Assembly: GCA_018713755.1 (NCBI GenBank)
Contig: DVOG01000156.1
Location: forward strand, 1-6,162
From: Candidatus Spyradosoma merdigallinarum
Lineage (GTDB): Bacteria > Verrucomicrobiota > Verrucomicrobiia > Opitutales > UBA953
Reading direction: 5' to 3'
Length of the DNA: 6,162 bases
Shown: piece by piece, positions 1-6,103 of the stretch
How the letters are laid out: each line of letters begins with the position of its first letter
Position numbering within the stretch: the first letter of the stretch is position 1
Translations under genes and position numbers: made by a program
The notes under the pieces: model-generated
Database searches by the model: none
What the model was told of the DNA's origin: nothing
Seen by the model: the letters and a program-made list of their open reading frames with translations, nothing else

Positions 1-1
1 G

Positions 2-985
2 CGCCGCTTCGCCCGCGCGGAAAACGCGCTGGAACGCCTGCGCCGCAGCCCCGACGGCATTTTCAGCTTCTCGAGCCTCGCCGCGCACGCGGAAAAAAGC
101 GCCGCCGTTCCCGGCCGGGAAAACGACGAACGCGTCTTCGCGGGCGTTCCCGAAGCCGCGACGCCGGAATTTTCCGCCGGCGCGCGCGCGGACGAAAAAG
201 CGTTTCCGAAGAAAAATTTTTCGGATCTTCCCGCCGGCGCGGAATTCGGCACGATCGCTCACGCCGTTTTCGAAAAAGTCGATTTCCGTTCCCGCGAAAA
301 TCTCCCCGCGCTGCTGGACGAAAACCTGCCGCGGCTTCCGGGCTGGGCGAAAAAAAGCGCCGAGGAAAAGAAAAGCGTCCGGGAAAAATTTTCCGCCCTC
401 GTCGCCGCCAATCTCGCGCTGCCGCTCCCGCCGGAAGGCCTGCGCCTCGAGACGCTCGACGCCGGCAATTTCATCCGCGAAACCGAATTTCACTTCCCGC
501 TGCGCCGCTCGAAAAATTTTTACGCGGAGCTTTTCCGGATTTTCACGGACTGGGGCGGCGTTTACGCGGAAACGGCGGCGCGGCACTGGACGCCCGACGG
601 GAACGCCGCCGCCGGCGCGCCGAGCATCGGCGGCATGATGGACGGCGTCATCGACCTCGCGTTCCGCGCCGACGGCCGCTATTTCATTCTCGACTGGAAA
701 ACGAACGCCGTCGTTCCCGCCGGAAACGTTCCCGCCGGATTCCGCTTGCCGGAAGCGGCGATTCGACGGGAAATCGTGGAGCGGGCCTATGCGCTGCAGT
801 GGTCGATTTACGCCGTCGCTCTGAAAAGGTTTCTGACGGGAACGCTCGGCAAAAACTACGTGCACGACCGCGATTTCGGCGGCGTCGTCTACTTGTTCGT
901 GCGCTGGCTCGCGCCGTTTTCCGACGCGGGAACGCTGAGCTCCGCCCGACTTTCCGCGCTGGAAGAGCTTTTGTGCGGCGGCTGA
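2..985 (+). CDS. recB: RecB subunit of exonuclease V, C-terminal nuclease domain (5' end outside window)
   Basis: This is the last 327 residues of RecB, the helicase-nuclease subunit of RecBCD, which resects DNA double-strand ends and loads RecA. The visible part is the linker plus the PD-(D/E)XK nuclease domain. Residues 77-94 (LPAGAEFGTIAHAVFEKV) match the RecB entry motif with the metal-binding His at about 87. Residues 158-166 (FIRETEFHF) carry the conserved acidic strand. GVIDLAF (215-221) and FILDWKT (228-234) supply Asp218, Asp231 and Lys233, the equivalents of E. coli D1067, D1080 and K1082. QWSIY (266-270) is the QxxxY motif, and FGGVVYLFVRW (292-302) is the typical RecB end, which separates it from AddA. 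The active site is intact, so the enzyme should be functional. The helicase domains and start lie upstream of the window. The last 97 bp are antisense to the end of the TPR-like gene on the other strand. Confidence 0.92.
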   Translation, partial: RRFARAENALERLRRSPDGIFSFSSLAAHAEKSAAVPGRENDERVFAGVPEAATPEFSAGARADEKAFPKKNFSDLPAGAEFGTIAHAVFEKVDFRSRENLPALLDENLPRLPGWAKKSAEEKKSVREKFSALVAANLALPLPPEGLRLETLDAGNFIRETEFHFPLRRSKNFYAELFRIFTDWGGVYAETAARHWTPDGNAAAGAPSIGGMMDGVIDLAFRADGRYFILDWKTNAVVPAGNVPAGFRLPEAAIRREIVERAYALQWSIYAVALKRFLTGTLGKNYVHDRDFGGVVYLFVRWLAPFSDAGTLSSARLSALEELLCGG

Positions 986-1767
986 TTTTCTCCGCCGAAA
1001 TACTCCGCGAGCAGCGCTTCGAAGAAACGTTTCTCCTCCGCGCTTTCCGCCGCGTCGCGGCAGCGCGCGAGAAAAGCCTCGGCGTTCCCGCGCTCGGCGG
1101 GAAGATGTTCCGCGGCGAATTTCGCGTACGTCGCGAACGCGAACAGCGGCGCTCCCGGACGCTCGCAGGCGTTGCGGTAATACGCGGCGGTTTTCCCGAA
1201 ATCGACCGCGCCGTAAATCGTGTCGGTCTTCATCGCCGAAATCTGCGCGGCGAGCACGAAGACGCGCGGGTCGTCGGGCATGCGTTCCGCCGCGTTTTCC
1301 AAGAGCCGCAGCGCCTCGTTCATCGCCTTTCGATGGATTTCGCGGCGCACGGGAGCGGGCACCTGCCGCGTGCCGCCGCGGCGGCGGATTTCCCACACGG
1401 GAAAATCGAACGCGATGTAATTCGCCGCGTTTTCGAGAAAAAAGAACTGCTCCGGCGCGAGCGTCATCGCGAGCTCCGCGAATTTCAGACAGGCGACGGC
1501 GTCGCGCGTTTCCCAGAAATGAAACGCGCGCAGCCACGCGACGTCGGCGATCACCGTGCGAAAGCCGCCGAGCGTCCCGAGCGCGACGCCCGTTCCCGCC
1601 GAGCTTCCGAGCGCTTCGGGGCTGAACGCGCCGATGCGTTCCCGCGCCTCGCTCCAAGCGACGCGCTCCAGCGGCGACGTCAGCGTTCCCGCCGCGAAAA
1701 GCCCCGCCGCGGCGACGGCGAATTTCGCCCGGCTCCGCAAAAACTCGAATATCGCCGTCGTGTCCAT
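889..1767 (-). CDS. Membrane-anchored TPR-like protein, last gene of an ABC-transporter operon
   Basis: This 292-residue protein has no assigned biochemical role. Residues 15-30 form one hydrophobic segment after a short basic N-terminus, suggesting a membrane anchor with the rest outside the cytoplasm. LGGFRTVIADVAWLR (66-80) resembles a motif I recall from TPR-like proteins encoded beside ABC-2 transporters in Verrucomicrobiota and relatives. Helical, Ala-rich segments at about 81-120, 146-180, 188-221 and 228-257 look like degenerate TPR repeats, a protein-binding scaffold. The tail from residue 262 is low-complexity (SSSS, many Glu, Ser, Ala) and is encoded opposite the end of recB. ATG at 1767 is preferred because it lies 31 nt after the permease stop and just before the anchor. 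An in-frame TTG at 1833 would overlap the permease. The upstream sequence is pyrimidine-rich with no Shine-Dalgarno. Likely a partner of the transporter, by position only. Confidence 0.8.
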   Translation of the reverse strand: MDTTAIFEFLRSRAKFAVAAAGLFAAGTLTSPLERVAWSEARERIGAFSPEALGSSAGTGVALGTLGGFRTVIADVAWLRAFHFWETRDAVACLKFAELAMTLAPEQFFFLENAANYIAFDFPVWEIRRRGGTRQVPAPVRREIHRKAMNEALRLLENAAERMPDDPRVFVLAAQISAMKTDTIYGAVDFGKTAAYYRNACERPGAPLFAFATYAKFAAEHLPAERGNAEAFLARCRDAAESAEEKRFFEALLAEYFGGENQPPHKSSSSAESRAELSVPASENGASQRTNK

Positions 1768-1798
1768 CGCAGAAAGAATCGGAAAGGAAAGACGCGCC

Positions 1799-2632
1799 TC
1801 AAATTTCGCGGGAACGGAAAAGCCCGACGCCAATCGCCAGCAGCGCGGCGATCCAAAGCGCCGCGAAGCCCAGCGCGCTCAGCAACGCCGCGGACGAAAG
1901 CCCGGCGGGCTCGAGCACCAGCGCGTCGCCGACGTTGAACAGCTGGAGGTTCGGGATGAATTTCGCCGCCGTTCCCGCGACGGCGCGCGCGAGCGTTCCG
2001 CCTTTTTCGTCAGAGGCGAAATCCTGAAAAACGTACTGCAGCTGCCCGACGAGCAGCCCGCCGAACGAGACGACGACCGCGTAAAGATACGTCTGCGCGA
2101 AGCTCGAAACCGCGATCGTCATCGCCGCAACGATGCCCAACCGCGCCCACTGCATCAGCGCGAAAAGCGCCGTCCCGCCGAGGCTGAAGAACGGCGCGGG
2201 CAGCCCGCGCGCCGCCGCCGCTTCCGCGAGCGTTCCCGCGCGAAGCGAGAGTACGCAGGCGAGCACGACGCACATCAGGAACGTGAAAACGCCGAGCAAC
2301 GCCCACACGCCGAAAAATTTTCCGAGCAGAAATTCGCAGCGGCGCACGGGTTTCGCCAGCAGCGTCAGCGCCGTGCGGTTTTCGATTTCCGTGAAAAAAA
2401 GCTGCACGCTCATCACGACGGCGAGCACGGAACCGAAGAGAAAAACGCCGCCGAAGCCGAAGTCCGCGATGAATTTCAGCTCGGAGTTCCCGAAGTCGAA
2501 ATTCGTCAGTCCCAGCGAAACGGCGATCAGCCCCGCGCCGAGCAGCAGCAGGAAGCTGAAAAACTTCTGCCGCACCGCTTCCGTGAACGTGTTGCGCGCG
2601 ATCCAAAAAATTTTCTTCAGGAAAAACGTCAT
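1799..2632 (-). CDS. ABC-2 family transporter permease
   Basis: This 277-residue integral membrane protein should form the channel of an ABC exporter with the ATPase encoded just upstream. About six hydrophobic segments are visible at residues 24-43, 58-80, 107-130, 152-179, 182-199 and 247-272. The stretch from 82 to 105 contains the ABC-2 permease hallmark, EIENRTALTLLAKPVRR followed by a GK, an acidic and basic cytoplasmic loop seen in NosY/NatB-like permeases. An amphipathic N-terminus (KKIFWIARNTFTEAVRQK) precedes the first segment, also typical. The length is normal for the family. The ATG at 2632 lies 19 nt after the ATPase stop, with only a weak AAAGG far upstream. A short relay ORF bridges the two genes (see 2629-2655). 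The substrate cannot be read from sequence. The last codons contain one copy of the CGTTCCCG motif (1809-1816), read as Arg-Ser-Arg. Confidence 0.9.
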   Translation of the reverse strand: MTFFLKKIFWIARNTFTEAVRQKFFSFLLLLGAGLIAVSLGLTNFDFGNSELKFIADFGFGGVFLFGSVLAVVMSVQLFFTEIENRTALTLLAKPVRRCEFLLGKFFGVWALLGVFTFLMCVVLACVLSLRAGTLAEAAAARGLPAPFFSLGGTALFALMQWARLGIVAAMTIAVSSFAQTYLYAVVVSFGGLLVGQLQYVFQDFASDEKGGTLARAVAGTAAKFIPNLQLFNVGDALVLEPAGLSSAALLSALGFAALWIAALLAIGVGLFRSREI

Positions 2633-2655
2633 CGCCGGAAAGCCTTTCGTTTCAT
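2629..2655 (-). other. Eight-codon relay ORF bridging ATPase stop and permease start
   Basis: The ATPase stop TGA (2654-2652) overlaps an ATG (2655-2653) as ATGA. That ATG opens an 8-codon frame, MKRKAFRR, whose TGA (2631-2629) overlaps the permease start ATG (2632-2630) in a second ATGA. Two stop-start overlaps therefore lie in a row across a gap that has no good Shine-Dalgarno. It may allow terminating ribosomes to re-initiate twice and couple the two proteins. The coordinates are certain. Translation of the peptide is an inference, and the arrangement could be chance. Confidence 0.35.
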
Positions 2656-3515
2656 CGCTTTTTCAGATTGTCCAAAAAATAACGTTCGAGCGAGATGCGC
2701 GGATGCGAAACGCTTTCGATGTTCAGCCCGTAGCGCTCCCGCAGCTCCGCGACGAGCCGCGCGTCCAGCGGCGTTCCCGCGCCGACGACGGCGAGCTGCT
2801 TCCCGCGCTGCGTCAGCACTTCGTCGAGCGTTCCCGTGACGACGAGTTTCCCGCGGTCCATAATCGCCACGCGGTCGCAGAGCGCCTCGACTTGCCCGAG
2901 CAAATGCGAGCAGAGCACGACCGTCTTCCCGCGCGCCTTCATCTCGCGGACGGCGTCGCCGATTTCCGCCGAACCGATCGGGTCGATGCCCGCCGTCGGC
3001 TCGTCGAGCACGATCAAATCCGGGTCGTGAACGACCGCCTGCGCCACGCCGATGCGCTGCAGCATTCCCTTGGAATACGTGCGGACGCGGCGGTGCGCCG
3101 CTTCGCTCATGCCCGCGAGCGCGAGCGCGTCGTCCGTGCGCGCCGCGACCTTTTCCGCGGGAACGCCGCAGAGCCGCGCGTAAAATTCGACGAGCTCGCG
3201 CCCGGAAAGATAGCCGTAAAAATACGGCGCTTCGGGCAGAAATCCGACGCGGGAACGCGCCGAGACTTTCGTGCTTTCTTCGCCGAAAATCCGGCAGGAG
3301 CCGGACGTCGGGCGCAGCAGCCCGAGCACGATTTTCAGCGTCGTGCTCTTCCCGGATCCGTTCGGCCCGAGCAACCCGAAAACCTCGCCGCGCCGCACGG
3401 AAAACGACGCGCCGTCCACCGCGCGCAGCTTCACGCCGCGGATGCCGATGCGGAAATCCTTCGTCAGATTTTCGATTTCGATGGCGGGAACGCCCTGCTT
3501 TTCTGTTTCGCTCAT
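2652..3515 (-). CDS. ABC transporter ATP-binding protein (ABC-2 exporter type)
   Basis: This 287-residue cytoplasmic ATPase should power the permease encoded 19 nt downstream. All nucleotide-binding elements are intact: Walker A GPNGSGKST (50-58, Lys56), signature YSKGM (147-151), Walker B LIVLDE (167-172, catalytic Glu172), the D-loop AGID (175-178) and the switch histidine in CSHLL (His204). The Q-loop position reads GFLPEAPYFY (91-100), with Glu instead of Gln, which is usual in the CcmA/NatA-like exporters that pair with ABC-2 permeases. The C-terminal 60 residues (about 228-287) form the small regulatory extension common in this subfamily. The ATG at 3515 gives a normal N-terminus (MSETEKQGVPAIEIENLTKDF split before the first strand). 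The leader has an A8 run and a weak GGA but no clear Shine-Dalgarno. The gene begins 60 nt after the acylphosphatase stop, with no terminator between, so co-transcription is likely. The substrate is unknown. Confidence 0.95.
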   Translation of the reverse strand: MSETEKQGVPAIEIENLTKDFRIGIRGVKLRAVDGASFSVRRGEVFGLLGPNGSGKSTTLKIVLGLLRPTSGSCRIFGEESTKVSARSRVGFLPEAPYFYGYLSGRELVEFYARLCGVPAEKVAARTDDALALAGMSEAAHRRVRTYSKGMLQRIGVAQAVVHDPDLIVLDEPTAGIDPIGSAEIGDAVREMKARGKTVVLCSHLLGQVEALCDRVAIMDRGKLVVTGTLDEVLTQRGKQLAVVGAGTPLDARLVAELRERYGLNIESVSHPRISLERYFLDNLKKR

Positions 3516-3575
3516 GCCGCGGATGTCCGTTTTTTTTCAGATTCGTTTTTCGAAAGGCAGCGGAAGAAAATTTTC

Positions 3576-3860
3576 TCACCCGGCGACGGAAAATCCCGCC
3601 GCGGAGGCCTCGCGCGTTCCCGTGCGTTTTTCGACGCCGCGGATGAACGTCTTCATCTCTTCCTCGACGGCGGAGACGAACGCCGCGACGTCGCGCTCGG
3701 CGCCTTCCGCGCAAAGCAGGACGCGCCCGTCGGAGAGATTGCGGACCGTTCCCGCGACGTCGAATTCCTGCGCGATTTTCAGCGTGCGCCAGCGGAACCC
3801 GACGCCCTGCACGCGCCCGCTGAACAAAACTTCCGCAAAAAAAACACGCCTCGTTTCCAT
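3576..3860 (-). CDS. acyP: Acylphosphatase
   Basis: This 94-residue protein has the size and motifs of acylphosphatase (EC 3.6.1.7), a small cytoplasmic enzyme that hydrolyses carboxyl-phosphate mixed anhydrides such as acetyl phosphate. GRVQGVGFR (15-23) is the phosphate-binding loop with catalytic Arg23. GTVRNLSDG (37-45) carries the water-positioning Asn41. Both residues fall at the same numbers as in the human enzymes. The C-terminal part (about 55-94) fits the remaining helix and strand, ending in FSVAG. The ATG at 3860 is chosen because the fold starts at residue 6; the open frame upstream only shadows the surface-protein gene. A weak TGGA lies 9 nt before the ATG. The gene sits first after the hairpin terminator, so its promoter should lie in 3861-3945, but no convincing -10/-35 pair was found there. 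The functional link to the transporter is unclear. Confidence 0.93.
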   Translation of the reverse strand: METRRVFFAEVLFSGRVQGVGFRWRTLKIAQEFDVAGTVRNLSDGRVLLCAEGAERDVAAFVSAVEEEMKTFIRGVEKRTGTREASAAGFSVAG

Positions 3861-3945
3861 GACGCGGAATCCAACCAAGATTCGCGCGGAAACGCAAAAG
3901 AAAACTGCGCTCCGGCGCGGGCGAACCGTCCCCGCCGCGCGGTGC

Positions 3946-3997
3946 AAAAAAAAAAGCGTTCCCGCGGGGATTTCTCCCGGCGGGAACGCCTTTTTTT
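3946..3997 (-). terminator. Rho-independent terminator built from an inverted pair of the CGTTCCCG motif
   Basis: A perfect 10-bp stem is formed by GCGTTCCCGC (3956-3965) and GCGGGAACGC (3980-3989) around a 14-nt loop. The loop can pair a little further (GGGG with CTCC). On the minus strand the hairpin is followed by T10 (complement of A at 3946-3955), ending transcription of the surface-protein gene, whose stop lies 28 nt upstream of the tract flanking the hairpin. On the plus strand it is followed by T7 (3991-3997), so it can work in both directions. It separates the surface-protein gene from the acylphosphatase operon. Each stem arm is one copy of the repeated octamer. Confidence 0.9.
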
Positions 3998-4024
3998 CAA
4001 GCGGTTTTTGCGAACGCGCGCGCC

Positions 4025-6049
4025 TCATTTCCGGCGGCGTCGCGAAACCGCGAGCGCGAGCGCGAACGCTCCCGCGAGCAGCCCGAACGCCGACGGCTCG
4101 GGAACGGCGCCGATCGTCAGCGTGCCGGCGGCCGCGTTCCACGTCCCGGCGAGTCCGGCTTCGGCGAGCGCGGCCTGAAGCGCGTCGCTCAGCACGACTT
4201 CCACGGCGGCGGCATTGAGGTCCGCGCCGAAAATTTGGAAATCGCCGAGACCGGCGTTCCGCGGCGAATTTTCTCCGAGAATGCCCAACGCGTCCAAATC
4301 GCCGTCGATCGTGACGAGCGCATTTTCCGCGAGCGCGCCCGTTCCCGTCAGCGCGGCGACCGTCAGATACGCCTCGTCGAGGACGATGCCGATCGCGGTC
4401 GTGCTCAGCGTCACGCCGTCCGCCACGGAGAGCTGCGCGCCGCCTTCGACGCTCAGCGCACCCGCGCCGAGCGCGTTCGCGTGCGCCGCGACGAGCGTCC
4501 CTTCGGAGACCGTCACGCCGCCCTTGAACGAGTTGTCGCCCGAAAGCGTCAGCGTTCCCGCGCCGGTCTTGACGAGTTTCCCATCGCCCTCGAGCACCGC
4601 TCCGAGGTTCGCGCTCGTGGTTTCGCCGACCATTTCGAAAGTCGTTCCCGCGTCCGCGTCGGTCAGCGTCAGCGCGTGTCCGTCGTAGCCCGCGCTCCAG
4701 CTGCTCGTCGCAGCGAGCGTCGTCGCGCCGAGGTTGACCGTCGGGACAGCGTTCCCGCCGGCATCGGAGAACTCGATGCCGCCCGCGCCGATTTCGAGGC
4801 GCTTCACGGAAATGTTGTAGGTGCCGAGATTCCCGAGCACGAGTTTTCCCGTCCTGACCGTTCCCGCGCCCGTGATGACGTTGCTCGCCGTCGAATTGTT
4901 GGCGCCGGTCGAGAATTTCAAATCTCCGCGGATGTCCAGCACGCCGTCGACGGTCAGCACGCCCATGCCCCAATTGTTCGCCAGCGAAGTCGCGTTGACC
5001 GTGACGTTTTCGTCCACCGTGAGGTCGCGCGCGAAGTCGGCCGAATTGACCGTGCTGACGGCCCCGACGGAATATTCCGCGACGTCGTCGCCTTCTGCGA
5101 GGGAGAACGTCGCTTTCCCGTTGTTGCCGAAAACCAAGGCCGTAATTTCCACGCGCCCCTGCGAAGCGACGATCAGATTGCCGTTCGCGACGCCGGCGCC
5201 GTTGATTGCCACGGTTTCGTCCGCGTCCGTCGCGATTTTCAGCGTTCCCGCGGAAACCGTCGCCATGCCGATTACCGCCGCGCCGCGGATTTCCGTCGAG
5301 CCGACGACGTCGCCGTAGTCCGTTCCCGCCGCCTGCGTGAGGCCGCCGAGATAAACCGAGCTTCCGCCGAAGGGATCTTCCTGCGTCGCCTTTTCCGGAT
5401 CGATGATGAGCACGCCGCCGTCGACGTGGGTCAGCGTTCCCTCCGTCAAATCCGAGCCGTCAAAGGCCATGATGCTGCCCGTCAGCGTCACGCCTTCGTT
5501 CGTGCCGTAAAGGCGGATCGTCGCGTCGCCGTTTCCGATGTAAATGTCTTTGTCGAAAGTCCCGGATTCGCGCTGAAAATTCAGTCCCGCGCCGTCAAGC
5601 AGGATAGCCTTAGCCCCGCCGAAATCCGAGTCGGTCGTCCTCGCGCCGACGACGCCGTTGCTGACGACGAGCAATCCTGTGAAAGCATCGCTCAGCAAAA
5701 CGTTGCTGTAGGCGTTGTCGCTCGTCGAGCCGCTCGTTCCCGCGGCGGAAAAATAGATTGTTGTTTCCGCGCCGGTAATATTCGTCAAATCCGTCGCGCC
5801 GCCGCCGGAATTGTCTTCGCCGAAGATGGGGTCGCTAATGGCTTCGCCGACGCTGGGGTAGGTATCGTTTCCGGGATAAACGACGCTGCCGTCGCCGGGA
5901 TATTCGATGATGCCGTCGCCGCCGACGCTGGGGCCGTAGATGGTATCGTTTCCGCCGACGACGATGCGGTCGTTCGCGAACGCGGCGAAAGGAATGCAGA
6001 GCGTCGCCGCGGCGACGAGCGAGGTGATCAGGATGCGTTTTTGTTTCAT
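4025..6049 (-). CDS. Secreted PEP-CTERM surface protein with autotransporter-associated beta-strand repeat
   Basis: This 674-residue protein is predicted to be exported and anchored or processed at the cell surface; its function is unknown. Residues 1-25 are a Sec signal peptide (basic MKQKR, hydrophobic core, AFA before Asn26). Residues 26-85 are Gly/Asp/Tyr/Pro-rich with imperfect repeats. The middle is a long beta-rich, Gly/Thr/Ala/Val-rich region like a beta-helix passenger. Residues about 486-520 (GDGKLVKTGAGTLTLSGDN) closely match one autotransporter-associated beta-strand (PATR) repeat. The C-terminus is a full PEP-CTERM sorting signal: VPEPSAFG (649-656), a hydrophobic helix and a final RRRRK. 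In known families this is recognised by an exosortase, which is not in this window. There is no autotransporter beta-barrel. The ATG at 6049 is chosen because it starts the signal peptide; the frame runs open to 6133 but crosses the promoter. The gene is single, with its own promoter and terminator. There is no Shine-Dalgarno before the start. Confidence 0.9.
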   Translation of the reverse strand: MKQKRILITSLVAAATLCIPFAAFANDRIVVGGNDTIYGPSVGGDGIIEYPGDGSVVYPGNDTYPSVGEAISDPIFGEDNSGGGATDLTNITGAETTIYFSAAGTSGSTSDNAYSNVLLSDAFTGLLVVSNGVVGARTTDSDFGGAKAILLDGAGLNFQRESGTFDKDIYIGNGDATIRLYGTNEGVTLTGSIMAFDGSDLTEGTLTHVDGGVLIIDPEKATQEDPFGGSSVYLGGLTQAAGTDYGDVVGSTEIRGAAVIGMATVSAGTLKIATDADETVAINGAGVANGNLIVASQGRVEITALVFGNNGKATFSLAEGDDVAEYSVGAVSTVNSADFARDLTVDENVTVNATSLANNWGMGVLTVDGVLDIRGDLKFSTGANNSTASNVITGAGTVRTGKLVLGNLGTYNISVKRLEIGAGGIEFSDAGGNAVPTVNLGATTLAATSSWSAGYDGHALTLTDADAGTTFEMVGETTSANLGAVLEGDGKLVKTGAGTLTLSGDNSFKGGVTVSEGTLVAAHANALGAGALSVEGGAQLSVADGVTLSTTAIGIVLDEAYLTVAALTGTGALAENALVTIDGDLDALGILGENSPRNAGLGDFQIFGADLNAAAVEVVLSDALQAALAEAGLAGTWNAAAGTLTIGAVPEPSAFGLLAGAFALALAVSRRRRK
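5845..5954 (-). repeat. Imperfect direct repeat in the N-terminal region of the surface protein
   Basis: CGCCGACGCTGGGG occurs at 5845-5858 and 5920-5933, and GGTATCGTTTCCG at 5861-5873 and 5942-5954. The two repeated blocks are therefore about 75-81 bp apart. In protein they give NDTIYGPSVGG (residues 34-44) and NDTYPSVG (61-68). This suggests a tandem duplication of an approximately 27-residue Gly/Tyr/Pro-rich unit that has since diverged. Confidence 0.65.
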
Positions 6050-6103
6050 GATTCGAATCGAGATAATTAGGGTGAAAAGATATGTCTCTTTTGGATGGCG
6101 CGG

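Larger units (their letters stand above)
106..5742. repeat. Dispersed family of 32 exact CGTTCCCG octamers
   Basis: Exact copies on the plus strand start at 106, 145, 287, 712, 727, 1083, 1591, 1684, 1970, 2231, 2772, 2829, 3615, 3747, 3957, 4340, 4553, 4643, 4750, 4859, 5243, 5321 and 5735. Copies on the minus strand (read CGGGAACG on +) start at 598, 837, 927, 1809, 3158, 3250, 3485, 3981 and 4099. In motif orientation 24 of 32 are followed by C, and the preceding base is nearly always G or C, giving an extended form SCGTTCCCGC. Thirty copies are inside genes and two form the terminator stem. Near misses such as GTTCCCG preceded by A (2486) also occur. The copies are not regularly spaced, so this is neither a tandem repeat nor a CRISPR array. 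The function is unknown. Confidence 0.9.

Noticed and set aside
1768..1833. TTG start for the TPR-like protein at 1833
   Set aside because: It overlaps the permease end, adds a segment without motif, and the ATG at 1767 sits correctly before the hydrophobic anchor.
1556..4178. Long plus-strand open frames (1556-2839 and 2133-4178) opposite the ABC operon
   Set aside because: Their translations are Arg/Ala/Glu-rich with no domain and lie antisense to genes with intact catalytic motifs. This is expected in GC-rich DNA where the antisense frames rarely meet stops.
3861..4973. In-frame upstream extension of acylphosphatase to a 465-residue protein
   Set aside because: The extension is low-complexity Arg-rich sequence, runs through the terminator hairpin and out-of-frame through the surface-protein gene. 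The acylphosphatase fold begins right after the ATG at 3860.
106..5742. CRISPR array or tandem satellite as an explanation for the repeated octamer
   Set aside because: Copies are 8-10 bp, irregularly spaced, in both orientations and mostly inside conserved genes.
5990..6049. Lipoprotein signal peptide using Cys18 of the surface protein
   Set aside because: The residues before Cys (A-T-L) do not fit a lipobox, and AFA before Asn26 is a good signal peptidase I site.
4235..6070. 611-codon plus-strand open frame opposite the surface-protein gene
   Set aside because: Composition is Arg/Asp/Ala-rich with no signal, and it crosses the signal peptide and promoter of a well-supported gene on the other strand.
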